64,000 bases of DNA from contig CM067348.1 in the NCBI GenBank assembly GCA_034190875.2, forward strand, positions 45,743,395 through 45,807,394. Reading direction: 5' to 3'. The notes beneath the pieces were generated by a model. That model had not been told where the DNA came from. It worked only from the letters and a program-made list of their open reading frames with translations, and did not search any database. Below are positions 1-16,550 of this stretch, in pieces (position 1 is the first letter of the stretch; each line of letters starts with the position of its first letter). Made by a program: the position numbers and the translations under genes. This DNA is from Urechis unicinctus. Taxonomy: Eukaryota; Annelida; Polychaeta; Xenopneusta; Urechidae.

Positions 1-112
1 CACTTTATTGGCACAGCGACAAGTTAATGGTCACCCTGTTCCTATGCTAATGCACTATTAATTACCTCTGTAAAGATTTGAACGATGAGGAATGCGTTAA
101 TCGGGCCTGTGG
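1..112. repeat. Left half of a duplicated segment (partner near 29,460-29,573)
   Basis: This flank matches 29,460-29,573 through shared stretches such as GTTAATGGTCACCC, CTATTAATTACCTCTGT and GAATGCGTTAATC, in the same order and orientation. In both places the similarity stops where a long microsatellite begins and resumes on its far side (897-1,070 and 29,911-30,075). The two copies differ by scattered substitutions and small indels, so the duplication is not recent. No coding potential is visible. Confidence 0.85.
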
Positions 113-660
<548 letters not shown>

Positions 661-859
661 AGAGATATAAATATATTGTATAGACAGATATAGATATATT
701 CTCTCTCTAATATATATAATATAGTATACATATTATATAGACAGATATAGAGATGTCTATATATATATTTATGAGATATATAAATATATAGAGATATATA
801 TGTATGTATATATATATATATATATAGATATATATATATATAGATATATATATATATAT

Positions 860-895
<36 letters not shown>

Positions 896-896
896 T
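661..896. repeat. AT-rich compound microsatellite (TA/GATA)
   Basis: TATATAGATA-type sequence directly follows the GA tract and grades into pure (TA)n near 860-895. It corresponds in position to the AT array at 29,574-29,910 of the partner locus. Confidence 0.95.
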
Positions 897-1070
897 TATA
901 GCCATCTTGTTTATAGACTAAATCAACCAGCCTTCCAACGGTCTTTTCCCTCTATCAGTCTCCCAACGGTCGTAACGTATTATGTATATATATATGTTTG
1001 TCTGCAGATGTTGCAATATCTAGCATGCCAGTGCTACAGTACGCATGGTTTGATCAGACTGACGTGGTGA
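897..1070. repeat. Right half of the duplicated segment (partner 29,911-30,075)
   Basis: It matches 29,911-30,075 closely: CCATCTTG, AAATCAAC, CAGTCTCCCAACGGTCGT, TGTTTGTCTGCAGATGTTGC and CAGTACGCATGGTTTGATC all occur in order. The motif CCAACGGTC occurs twice about 27 bases apart. After about 1,070 the copies part: some 65 bases present at 30,075-30,140 are absent here, and then a short GTGAATGCT match returns. In the partner this is the start of a candidate exon; here the frame is lost. Confidence 0.85.
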
Positions 1071-1247
1071 ATGCTGTTTCGCTGTGTAAGCTGTGTTGGG
1101 CCTATATGACGCCTGTCAGAACGGGGTGACACTGCGCGAATAGGGGAGATAAATGATGAACTGATATTGCTGTTGGATAACGTTTGCTTGCAAAAAGGAA
1201 CACTGCTAGTTCACAATTTCCACCCATCGTGAAGTTGTTAAAGGTAG

Positions 1248-1920
1248 ACCTTGGTAGAGGATACACTGAAAATACAATTATCAGAGGAATGACCTTTGAT
1301 ATTATAATTTTTATTGCTGACTATCAAGATGAACGTGTGGGCCCTGATAGAGGAGACAAGGTCAAATACCATTATCATAGGAATGACCTTTGACATTATA
1401 ATTTGTATTGCTTACTATGAAGATGAACGTGTGGCCTCTGGTATAGGAGATGATGTCAAAAACCATTATCAGAGGAATGACCTTTGATATTATAATTTTT
1501 ATTGCTGACTATCAAGATGAACGTGTGAGCCCTGGTAGAGGAGACAAGGTCAAATACCATTATCAGAGGAATGACCTTTGATATTATAATTTGTATTGCT
1601 TACTATGAAGATGAACGTGTGGCCTCTGGTAGAGGAGATGATGTCAAAAACCATTATCAGAGGAATGGCCTTTGATATTATAATTTGTATTGCTGGCTAT
1701 CAAGATGAACGTGTGAGCCCTGGTAGAGGAGACAAGGTCAAATACCATTATCGAGGAATGACCTTTGATATTATAATTTGTATTGCTGACTATCCAGATG
1801 AACGTGTGACCCCTGGTAGAGGAGAAATTGTCAAATATCATTAACCGAGGAATGACATTTGATATTATAATTTGTATTGCTGAATATCAAGATGAACTTG
1901 TCTTCGACATAATATTTGTC
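1248..1920. repeat. 94-bp minisatellite with an alternating two-type (188-bp) order
   Basis: The landmark GACCTTTGATATTATAATTT recurs at 1,291, 1,385, 1,479, 1,573, 1,667, 1,760 and 1,854, a spacing of 94 (once 93). Type X units carry GCTGACTATCAAG and GGAGACAAGGTCAAATACC. Type Y units carry GCTTACTATGAAG and GGAGATGATGTCAAAAACC. The order is partial-X-Y-X-Y-X-X'-partial, so the array grew by copying an XY dimer. Because 94 is not a multiple of three, the reading frame shifts with each unit, and the open frames here are accidental. Confidence 0.97.
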
Positions 1921-3245
<1,325 letters not shown>

Positions 3246-3629
3246 AAAATTAATGCATAATTACATTTATATATAAGTCCACTGGGATATCGAAAGCTAT
3301 TTATGCGTAGTATGTGTTATAGTTTAGGAAGTATATTTTAAATATTTGTAGATCGCTCATATTTCGTCCGACCTTTCAGTAAATGAAATAACCATGTTTC
3401 AATATTAAGTTAATATAATGGGAACGATGAATTGTGACTCCGTTGTTTTCCGGGTATACATGGTTCAAATAACGCACAATCAATAACATCCGTAAATAAT
3501 GGTACAACCGTCCCCTTGATTTGTCAATAGAGCTTGGCTCTATTGGATGCTGGACAGCTAATCAGTGTTTTGCACATAGATTGTTTTTTACTCCAGTGAC
3601 AAATCGAGCACACAATTCAAACGAATACG
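3246..3629. other. Gene-free stretch with a perfect short hairpin
   Basis: Nothing gene-like is seen. At 3,525-3,545 the arms CAATAGAGC and GCTCTATTG pair perfectly around a three-base loop. It could be a chance palindrome or the remnant of an insertion. Confidence 0.6.
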
Positions 3630-4575
3630 TGTAAACACGCTCCGATTACGAAGATTATAAATCTTGTCTGACACGGAGGTATAGTAAGGAAACTTATTGT
3701 TAGGAGCCGGCAATTTGTTATGCACCGTAACTAAATCCACGCAATATATGCTGATACCTAATCCATGTTATTGCGACATTGCTGGCTATTTTGAATGCGA
3801 CTATTTAATCATATTCGCTGCATACATCGATATGAGCCATCAACAGCAGCTGTAGCAGCTCATTAGGACCAACGGAGGTAAGATATATAACCGTATTTAA
3901 TATCGGAGATACTGTCATTGCATTACATAAATGACCATTGTTAACACGGCATGCCTATGACATATCCGGAGAGACCGAATATTAATTTGACAAACTGTGT
4001 ACTCCAAAGCTGTATGTTGAGAAACTCTACATTTCTTGATGGGATGTGCTGTCACATGTACTCACCACGTCTGGATAAGAGAAAGCAAACGATGCATCAT
4101 GATTTTCCTAAGATTAAACGGCCAAACCGATACCCCTGGTGAGTATAATAATTTATCTAAGACAAAGGCCAGGTGTTGAACGGGCAAATGGATAGAGTTG
4201 ATATTGGTATGTCTATTTTGATTGTGATTCACTTGCTGCAGCATATGTAGACACGATAAATGTAGTGGTTGCATCAATACATACCACAAGCTAGAATCAA
4301 CGGCCCAGCCAGCAACCCCTATTATAAAGGAGGTAAATGCTTTATTTGTAGGAATGTCATTAGCAGTCAATTATTTACCATAAACTGAGAGCGTGATTAG
4401 ATCATGCAGGGCTTTTTATGGCAAGGGCCAACATAGCTGCTCATTAGCACGACATGCGCCGATTCTAAGACAATGATGGCCATAGTTAGTCTAACGCATA
4501 AAATTAGCTGGTACTGATATAATTCCGACCACAACCGTTACGCAAAGAAGAACATGTATTCTATGCGAAAAAAAC
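3630..4575 (+). repeat. Diverged relic of the large repeat unit (matches 40,870-41,740)
   Basis: Collinear similarity to 40,870-41,740 is clear. Shared landmarks are ATCCATGTTATTGCGA, GAACCAACG(G/A)AGGT-type sequence, ACTGTCATTGCA, TGACCATTGTT, GCATGCCTATG, and the stretch leading to GCACGACATGCGCCGAT near 4,447. Substitutions and indels are many, so this is an old copy. The open frame at 3,951-4,142 does not keep its frame in the relative, which argues against coding. The copy stops where a (TA)n array and element X begin. Confidence 0.85.
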
Positions 4576-4579
<4 letters not shown>

Positions 4580-4607
<28 letters not shown>

Positions 4608-4639
4608 GATAGATATATAATATATATATATATATATAC
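4580..4639. repeat. (TA)n microsatellite bounding element X copy 1
   Basis: Two TA runs are separated by GATAGATA. The array abuts the conserved TGACGATTAC terminus of element X at 4,640. Confidence 0.95.
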
Positions 4640-5424
4640 TGACGATTACAACCATGACCGTGGACTTCAACCATTCGTGGACAATTTTTATAGTACACTA
4701 TTGCTATCATTAATTATCAATTATTTATTCGGCATCTTTTAATTGATATTGTGAAATAGTTTAAAGCGAATACAAATCTTTTTGTCACTTTTTATTGCTG
4801 GTATATACTTTTTGTCCTCGAAACGTTGTCCATGAAAGGTTAAGACATTAATTTATACGTATAAATTCACCTTTCGTACCCATATATATTTTTTAATATT
4901 TGCGGAATACCGAAATATTTTGATCAATTTTAGTCATCACGGATTGGAAACATAATATTTGTTGTAGATGCGATCATTGTGAACCATTGGTAGCATTTTG
5001 CGATCTAATTTAATGTTGTAGATTAATGAATAAGGAGAAAAATAAAGTTTTTCGGTAATGAAATTTAAAAATAAATCAAGTATTTTAATTTTTCAAATAA
5101 ACATATTCAACACACATGATTAAACATTATTTCGAAAATTTGAGTAGAAGAATATATGGTTGTATGGAAGATATTGAGGTGTGTAGGTTATGTCCACGAA
5201 TGGTTAGTTGTTAAAATTTTATTTCGCTATTATATCCAAAATCCAATGAAATCACGCGTGAAAGATTATCTGTGTACATTACTAGGACTATACTACCACA
5301 TTCGAATGGTCAAACCAAAATATTTTCGATTAATTTGGACGAAAATTTTCGTTGACTTTATGTAGACATACTGGCATATCCTTACGAAAGGTTGGCGGTC
5401 TGTCCACTAAAGGTCGTGTTCGTG

Positions 5425-5428
<4 letters not shown>
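4640..5428 (+). mobile_element. Element X copy 1: non-coding, microsatellite-bounded repeat
   Basis: About 0.79 kb with no coding capacity, clearly homologous to the reverse complement of 26,739-27,500. The left end TGACGATTAC is the same in all three copies and always touches (TA)n. The right end, reverse complemented, gives a GTGGAC then AACCTTTCGT pattern like that of the left end (GTGGAC then AACCATTCGT), so the ends are loosely inverted. The interior has a palindrome, AATTTATACGTATAAATT, flanked by opposed ACCTTTCGT-type motifs. Two modules are seen: about 240 bp (to about 4,882) and about 540 bp (the rest), joined at a short TA run. A non-autonomous DNA transposon or a microsatellite-linked Helitron-like relic are the main options. 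The family is not recognised. Confidence 0.8.
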
Positions 5429-5465
<37 letters not shown>

Positions 5466-5570
5466 GTGTAGATGCAAGATATATATATATCCCTCTATAT
5501 GTATATAAAAACAAATAAATAAATATATATACATATATTGCTTATTTATATATATATATATACTATAGCG
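5429..5570. repeat. (TA)n-rich array right of element X copy 1
   Basis: A (TA)n run at 5,429-5,463, then a TA/AAATA-rich mixture and a second short run to about 5,562. It closes the element on its right side. Confidence 0.92.
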
Positions 5571-6721
5571 CATATATATTTAGTAGCAGCATAGATAAAA
5601 CAAACCGTCGAGGAATGTACGTGAAGCCGGTCCTACAATGGTCTCAATTAATATGCTGCGATGTTTGGAACCTCAATCTTTTCCTCCCTTTCTGATTGGT
5701 AATTTGGATTATAAGAGATGTCCGATCTTTAGTCGCGATGCAAAGACACTATCTGATGCCAATTCGTTGCGCGCAAAATATCCATGCAATTTAATCACGA
5801 TTTTTCTCCATTTGATAACGAGCCTTAATTCTCTATTCCGTTCGCGAACTGGACAAAGACATCCGTAAACAATTGATAGTTTTTGACAATGACTGTGAAA
5901 CAACAATGATGGAGCATCCCATAACGCATGATTGTTTCACATGATCCTCGCGCATTGGACATGCGCAGCGTCCATTATCCATTACAACAATTGACGCCTT
6001 GTCACCATAAATGAATTTCACGCTAGCAGAATAGCAGAATGTGCAACCTTCTCGATAGAAATCTTGTTCACTTTCATCCATTTCGTAGAGCAACTAATTA
6101 CTATCATTTACACATTTAATACCCTGATTGATTCGCGATTGCGCAGTACATCATTAGCATTGAAACTTTTGGTCAAAGGAATGTGAAAATCAATCAGCCC
6201 TCGGTCGAATACGATGTAGTTTTTGTGCTCAAGATCATTTGTAGTAAAGAAAACATGTTTACTGTAGGTTTAGCTGCAATGTTTAGTTTCTAAGTAGAAT
6301 ATACCAGCGAATAGTTTCTTCTATGAATCGTATCGAGAACAGCTCCTAGGTAACTGGGAATCTTTGACTGCAGACATTATGGTATCGGAAAGCCTCAATG
6401 CTGATAAATAAAATGCAGGCCATAGTTTGATGCAAACATAAGCTGCATTGTGGTGTCTGAATAACACAGTATATTAATCCAGTTTGTAATGCGTGCAATA
6501 TTGCCCGATTCAGTACCTACGGAAACCCTACTAAAGTGTCTTAATCTGGGAGGGACAGATTTGTAAAGTTCTCAACCTGAGAAAACGCAGATAACAGGCT
6601 GGGCACATCTGCGTATTCACAAATGATAACTTCACTTATCGAGACATGCATAAAACTACGGCTGGTATCATTGGTATTTTATTTCATGTAAAAGCCACTT
6701 AAAAGGTGCTTTAGCAGTGGC
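5571..6721. other. Gene-free stretch
   Basis: Short overlapping frames occur on both strands at 5,638-6,093, but none has a recognisable domain, and the two strands are equally open. I see no RNA gene or element boundary. Confidence 0.55.
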
Positions 6722-6872
<151 letters not shown>

Positions 6873-9109
6873 AATGCGAACTGCAATATAAATGCAATCT
6901 ATTGAATATCACTTAAATAAAAGAAATGTCAGCGATCATTTTTAAAATGGCGAAACAGTGCGTCAAATTAGCGGCAAGATATGCTGATAAACAGTTGCGC
7001 CACAACTTGTCTGCATAATCTCCATCTGTCTTGGTTACTACCAAGAGGCAGTTAGTTTAGCGCAAACCGCGAATTTGGTCGATACGTTTTGCGTGACATA
7101 TCGGAAACTTATGTATGCAAAACGATCTACATTAAACTGATTATCTTTATATTTGTAGCCGTACAAAGAAGGCGTCGATGTGGACGTATAACGTAGCTCG
7201 GTTAATGGAATGTTAAGGAATGTAATAGGTGTGGCAGCAATCCATAAATAGGCTTTACCATCATTGAACTATAGAGTGCGCATGGGAGCGTTTACGGATA
7301 TCATATATTTAGCGTGCAGCATCTGAGAGTCAGGGATATATCAAAAATCAATCCCTCATGTTAGAACCACGAACGTCATGTTGAAATCGGAACAAGATGA
7401 AATATGAACATAGGCTGCGCTGACATGAGGCCACTGAATGTTATTTTAATGATGTCAACACCTGCAGAGACAGTTTAAAACAGGGTGATTCTAGAATTAA
7501 GAAGTTTAATCGTTTTTCAGCTATACACTTTCGAATTACATTAGACGACACTTAATTCATGTATTTACTTTAGTGAAGATAACTGACCAAAAGAATTGGT
7601 CCATGAGCATACAGTGAGCAAAATGCTGAGACTGCTCAATAGTCGAAATGATTATTAGCTTGAGCAGAATATAATCGACTTAATAGCTGTTGCACTAAAT
7701 AATTGTTGCATCGAACAAATAAATAAGTATATCTGATTGTAGGAATCATTATAATAAAGGTATTTTCACGAGGCCTCTCTTGTATAAAACATAATAACAA
7801 TGCATGCCATAGATGTACTTTCCGGAGCATTTAATTTTGGCGTCGCCTCGCGCACCAGTTTGCTTAAGCTAGAATCTAATAAATTTATAATTGAACGGAT
7901 TACATCAGTCTATTAAATACTTGGTCAGTGACGCTCTTACCGTACCGACTCGACCAGGTAAATGATTACATGCCCTTCGTGGCATCAAATTGATTGCCGG
8001 CGTTTATTGCAATATGCCGCATGCAGATCCCCATATCAATGCTGGTAGCTACTGTTTAGTCATTAATTAGATTAAATGAGTTCCCTAAAAGCAGTAGAGG
8101 TTTCTGAAGTCAGCTGCCAGCCTAGCGTATTTAGCTGATACACCTGACCCAAGCTCAGGCGCATTGGCTGCTAAATGAATGGAATGCGGTTGCTGAACAA
8201 TTGTTAACGTAATATATTGTACTTATAACAATACTTAGATAGTACATCGGGTCACTACCAATTCCGGACAAGAGCGGCTCACAAGCCTGGACAAGCAGCA
8301 GAGGTGACCAGTAAGTCCTACTAGCCTGACGCTAATGTTAAAACGTATGTACTTAAACAAGAGCACTTTATGTGTCGGTATGAATTTATGGGGTCAAAAT
8401 GGCGTCAAGATGCAGGCAAAAATTGTCTGAAGTAAATAGTTACGCAGGGAATGTTGTTTGACTTAGCAAATATACCATACCGACATATTTATCAACATGT
8501 TTTGGAGATGTGATTCATGCTACAATGGTATCTTATACATTTAAATATGCCAAGGTGCCGTATAATATACATTCACGAGCATCCATTGCATTTATATAAA
8601 GGCTCAAAGAAAAATCTTTGTCTATGATATAATGCCCCTGCATTTGCAAGAAGATTACAAACTGCTTTTGCTTATCAACTGTTGTGGCGCTTGTGGCTGA
8701 TTCCGATGGATGCAAGCACTAAATAATATCCATGCTCTTTTAAATGACGGTGTGTGTACGCTCACAAATCATATGTGTATTGCTATGGCAAGGACCAGTG
8801 TGCAATTCAACTTTTGTTCTGATTCATTAATGTTATATAGGTATCATATATCCCCGAGTAACACTAATAATTATGATTGCAGAGTTATAGCCACAACTAG
8901 CGCTGTTTCTTGACATTTTTCAGTCGACCATAACTAATACATGTATCAAGATATCGCTAAGATTATCAATTTATCCGCAAAATTTATTGGAAAACTGATA
9001 TTACGTCTTGTTTATTCGCTTAGTTGTTCTTATATGGCACGTAGACTGTGTTGTAAATTTGTGAACTGTAATACTTATCTTGGTTTGCAGGGTGTATTTC
9101 ATTTGATTA
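6873..9109. other. Gene-free stretch
   Basis: No coding family, RNA gene or clear repeat boundary is recognised. Several 60-70-codon frames (7,636-7,830; 8,533-8,715; 8,710-8,913; 8,941-9,147) are of the length and number expected by chance at this base composition. Confidence 0.55.
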
Positions 9110-9930
9110 CAACACTGATATGGGGTCCTATATGCGGCAGAACCTAATGGACGTTATCAATCCATTTGTTGACGCAAATGATATAACACATTTGAGGACG
9201 ACTTAGGTAAGTCAGTTGCCGAAGCACTAAAGTTAAGTCGCATTGCAAATAACACAATGCGACAAGCTGTATTAGTGAATATATTCACCCCCTGCAATTC
9301 CGTGTATTCATTCCGTGTATTTATTCACCATGAGCACCCGTGATATTTTATCGCCGGGCACGTGATGTGAATAGCATGTCTTTGCCTTTGTACTGTTATA
9401 TAAGCTTTTTAACCGGACGCACAGGTAATTGTTAGTTTATGAAGGCTTGAATCTTGCAGGGTGTCGCATCAACGTTAAATGGAACGTCTTAAAATATCCA
9501 AGTAATCTGATACTGGTACAGTAATAGCATTTCTTAATGTAATAAATGATAGTGACTCCCATTGCTTGCATACGATCTCAAATAGGGTACATAATTAAAC
9601 GAACTGAGAGGATGTTACATTGTAATTGCTTGTCATATATCACGTCATCAGCGTTTTATTCCTAGCTTAATGTAACGTGTGTTGCACACGATTGGTAAAT
9701 TCACTGCGTATTTTCCCGTTGTGAAAATGTACCTGGTCCCATCTTTAACCACGATAACGCGCTGGAGATATTAACAAATAATCGGCTAATGCCATGATTA
9801 CACTGCAATTCTGCATACAGTTGCCCCGAGAAACAAACATCATGTGGCAGAAAACTCACCAGAAGCCTTATGGTCTGTGCATTCAGGCACAGATGTGACG
9901 CGAAGGGCATGAAATAACAAAATTAACAGG
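9110..9930 (+). repeat. Diverged relic of the large repeat unit (matches 39,110-40,200)
   Basis: Collinear with 39,110-40,200. Landmarks are GTCAGTTGCC, TTAAGTCGCATTG against TTGAGTCGCATTG, TCCGTGT, TTTATCGCCGG, ATCGGCTAATGCCATGA, ACCTTATGGTCTGT-type sequence and CAGATGTGA(C/A)GCG. A second group of matches begins near 9,660. Sequence in between differs in length, so several indels separate the copies. Together with 3,630-4,575, which matches a neighbouring part of the unit in the opposite relative order, it shows more than one relic copy left of the gap. Confidence 0.82.
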
Positions 9931-12034
9931 ATAAATAAACATAGAATCCCGCAAACCAGTGGACTGCAAAGCCGAAAAACGTTTTGAGGGCAATACATAC
10001 AAATGGAATTGGACGTAAATTAACCTTTTTCATCAGGATAAGTGACAGCCGACAATTTGCTCGACAGTATCAGTTTCGGCACAATGTAAACGTGTAAGTG
10101 GTTATTTCTTTAGATTTATACGTACAATTTTTGTTCACTTCGGGTTTTTAAACATAAAATGATCGCCTAAGCTTCAGCAATAACGTGATAGTTACGTATC
10201 GTATTCTCATTTACAAGAGAAGTAGTTTTTGTTAAATGTACGCAATGGCATGGTTCTAAAGAATGTCGATTGTAATAAATTGGTCAAAAAACAAACATTT
10301 ACTTTTCCTTCGTGTTTCCTTCAAAAAATCGGAAGTAATGCTGTTGCTAATTGGGCCTTATTTACGTAATTGTGGTATGGTTATAGCAGTAAGAGAATAA
10401 CGTATATGGCTTGAAATATCGATGATGTCGATGACGGTGTGTATATTGTTGCCGCAAACAGACTAAAATGCGTTGCAGGGTAATTATTTGTTGGTCAATA
10501 ATGACGGGAGTAGCAAAATATTATATGCGTTAGCCACCTGATGTACACTGTTAAGCATGGTTCTTATTTTAACTACATCGACAAAAGAAACGTTATATCT
10601 AGCCATAGAGCTAAAGCCTGTCATAAAACCCTTTAAGAGACAACAATAGTCGTAAACATGTATGTTAACATATCGCCCATGGCTTTTAAATGTGTGTGCT
10701 GCATATAGTTAACACGCAATTAACCAGAAATAATTTATAAATTCTAGCGCTCCAGCGTTCGTGTTTTGATAAAAAAAACCGGTGTTGTTTGCTCAATACA
10801 ATGCGAAGGCTCTGTTAAATTAAGGTTGCACAGTTATATGAATTTACTGACGTCAAGCTGATTTGTTAATCGAACTTGCCTGATAAAAGGCACCTGGAAC
10901 ATATACTTCTCCTACGTGCTATTTGTAATCTAAATTTCATGCATTTTCGTCACTTTAGGCAACTGTGAGGACGAAATTAAGAATGATGCTATTGACTGGG
11001 GTGAAGACACGTATATTTGCGACATGTAGGTAAGCTACCGACGCAATCCAACGTACTCGGTGGTATTATAAATCATTACCACCATTATATGCAAACACTA
11101 TATAGGCATTTTCTAAAGAATACATAAGCATTCCGGAGTATAATTTATTATTATGATGGTATTTTCGCGCTGCAATGAAAGCATATATCGTTGATGAGCA
11201 TTAGCAATTTTGTCACACTCGGCGATATTCAGGGCATTCTGCCTTGCGTGGTATGATCAAGTGTTGCCCGCATTAGGGATTACACCACCATCGCAAGCAG
11301 CGCTTAATTCATCCGACAGGATAATGATAAAGCACATCGTTATCTATCTAGGCGGGTTTTTCGCTAAGATTTAAGTGCGTATTGATTCTGCATATTTATT
11401 TCCAACAGACTTGGGATAACGGTTGCGTATATTAGGCAAAATACGACTAAAAGGAATGTCCCTGTGTAAATGCGTGTTGCTGCGAGCAAACCTGATAAAC
11501 GAGCATTATGCGTTTCACATTAAGTACATGAAAACTATTTGTGTTGTTTTGCTGACTTAATATATATAGTTTGTCATGGCTGTATTACACTCAGCACACA
11601 AAATAGTGTTTACTTTCTTCAACTCCGGTAAATTAGGAAAAGTGGGTTATGCAAATCCAAGCAGAGGCATCACGAAAATGCAAAACAAGCTGTTTGTTGA
11701 GGTGAAAGCCCTTTGCTTGACGTACTATTTTCGTCCGGAATGAGATTAGTAGGCTAAATGTATTAAGCAGGCAAATCTTTTGCCACAGTTACATAGTTTT
11801 TTGTTCTGTCTGTAGTAAGCATTTCTATTCGTGGATCACATCAGCATTCGCAGATAGACCACACATCTACCATAACTATAGTATTACTATGCCGACCTGA
11901 GTGGTGTCGATCACTGCTTATAATGCGAACGTTTTCCGAAAGACTCCTCTATCATTTTATTTTGCAATTCAATTATTTACAGATTTGATATACCATTAAT
12001 ATACGACGTGAGTTAACTTCATTATGGCGCAACC
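9931..12034. other. Gene-free stretch with one weak exon-like spot
   Basis: No recognised family. At about 10,961-11,031 a pyrimidine-led CTTTAG is followed by 71 bases open in two frames and then a TAG/GTAAGC donor-like site. It is discussed as a weak exon candidate. The rest shows nothing above chance. Confidence 0.5.
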
Positions 12035-12108
12035 AATGTGATCTGAGCGTGACCACAGATGCTGTATGAGGCGTGGTGTACTGCATTGGTGGTGACGCTC
12101 AGGTCATT
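12035..12108. other. Imperfect inverted repeat (hairpin) of about 22-bp arms
   Basis: The left arm contains CTGAGCGTGACCAC and the right arm GGTGGTGACGCTCAG, pairing over about 20 positions with one mismatch and one bulge. The loop is about 31 bases. This could be a fold-back element remnant or a structured RNA. No terminator or RNA gene is recognised nearby. Confidence 0.7.
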
Positions 12109-13269
12109 ACCGGGCTGTTACACTAATCAGATAGCGTTTGTTAATGCCATTGTAAAGTGTTAAACCATTACAGGTAGGATTATAACTGCCTTAATGTTAC
12201 TTGCGCTGCTGGCATATATCATTAGTCATGAAACTTGCATGATAAATATCATTTTCACCCCCCTGGTATATCATCACCGAAATCTGTTATTAACTACATA
12301 GATTGCGATCAACATGTACAGTGAAAATGTCAGCCATTAATATAGTTAGTAAATCCAGTCGTAATCTTTGATGAGTCATATAATTGTAATTGTTTGACAC
12401 CACAATAAACAAGATATCATTTAATATCCATCGTATAGTTGAATGAAATATGTTTACAATCTCCTCGTCCCTTCCACACAGAGTTATTTTTGGGCTTCCC
12501 AGTTTTTAAGATTAAATATATATTTACTGGATTCTCCCCGTCGTTTGTCAAATATTCACAATGGGTCTGGGAATCCCCAAATAAGTGCTTGAGCCACTTG
12601 GCGACTGGCGTTGGCGATTAGACTTTGACGGGTAATTCCCAACATCATCATAAATATAGGGTGATACAAAGTTGATCAATGGCTTGTAGCGGCTCCAAAT
12701 GAGGGTATTTCCTAGGTTAAAATATTAAAAGCGTTGCATGCTATAAATAATGGGAGGTGCTTCAACTAATCCGGCCTAGGAACTCAGGACTATGAGCACA
12801 GTCGCTAAATCTCTGACATATCAGGATTATGGGCAGTTGATGCTCGCAACGAGCAATAAACAAGTAAAGAAGCTCCAACAAGCTTTTTACTGAAATTCCA
12901 ATACTAAAGTCATAACGAAATCATTATCCATATGCACTTGCCAATGCTAATATAGAACATTTCGCCGCCTAAGATGTCCATTATGCAGTGGCCGGAGCAC
13001 AATATTAATAGAATATTTTTAGTAGACTATATTGAACGCTGATTCTTCGTGTGATTAATTATATCGAGCACCTAAATCGACAGTTGAATTGACAAGCTCT
13101 CTAATTTGTACCATGGCTGCATTAGATTGTAATGAATGATACCACTCCGCGTGGTGCTATTCACTGTAAAAAGCACTTTGGTTACGCATTGCATTTTCTG
13201 GACCTAGTGAATAGATATAAAACTTATGGGGAACGCACTAGTCTTGTGGGTTATATGCCGTCGATGGAT
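12109..13269. other. Gene-free stretch
   Basis: A 60-codon frame at 12,439-12,621 is slightly GC-richer than its surroundings, but it has no recognisable domain and no convincing splice context. Nothing else is seen. Confidence 0.5.
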
Positions 13270-13478
13270 CAAATTTGCACCAACACCATCATCAACACAA
13301 ACACCGCCGCAACCACCACCAACACCACCAACACCACCACTGACAACACAAAAATCCCCACCACCGCCGCCACAACTACCTTTGCTTCAACCACCACCAA
13401 AACAACCACCACCACCACCACAGCACCCACCACCAACACCACCACAACCATTTCCACCACCATCATCATCATCATATA
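13270..13478. repeat. (ACC)n/(CAA)n trinucleotide-rich tract
   Basis: Interrupted ACC, AAC and ATC triplets are C/A-rich on the plus strand over about 210 bases. Frames through it give Thr/Asn-rich, Pro-rich or Val-rich strings on either strand. All frames being open is a property of the repeat, so none is called as a gene. Confidence 0.93.

Positions 13479-16550
<3,072 letters not shown>

Noticed and set aside
1248-1920. Minisatellite considered as a CRISPR-like array
   Set aside because: Units are contiguous and similar throughout with no spacer-like unique parts, and the context is eukaryotic.
3951-4142. Frame ending at a GTGAGT donor, taken as a possible exon
   Set aside because: The related sequence near 41,160-41,350 does not keep the frame; only the general DNA similarity, including the donor-like spot, is shared.
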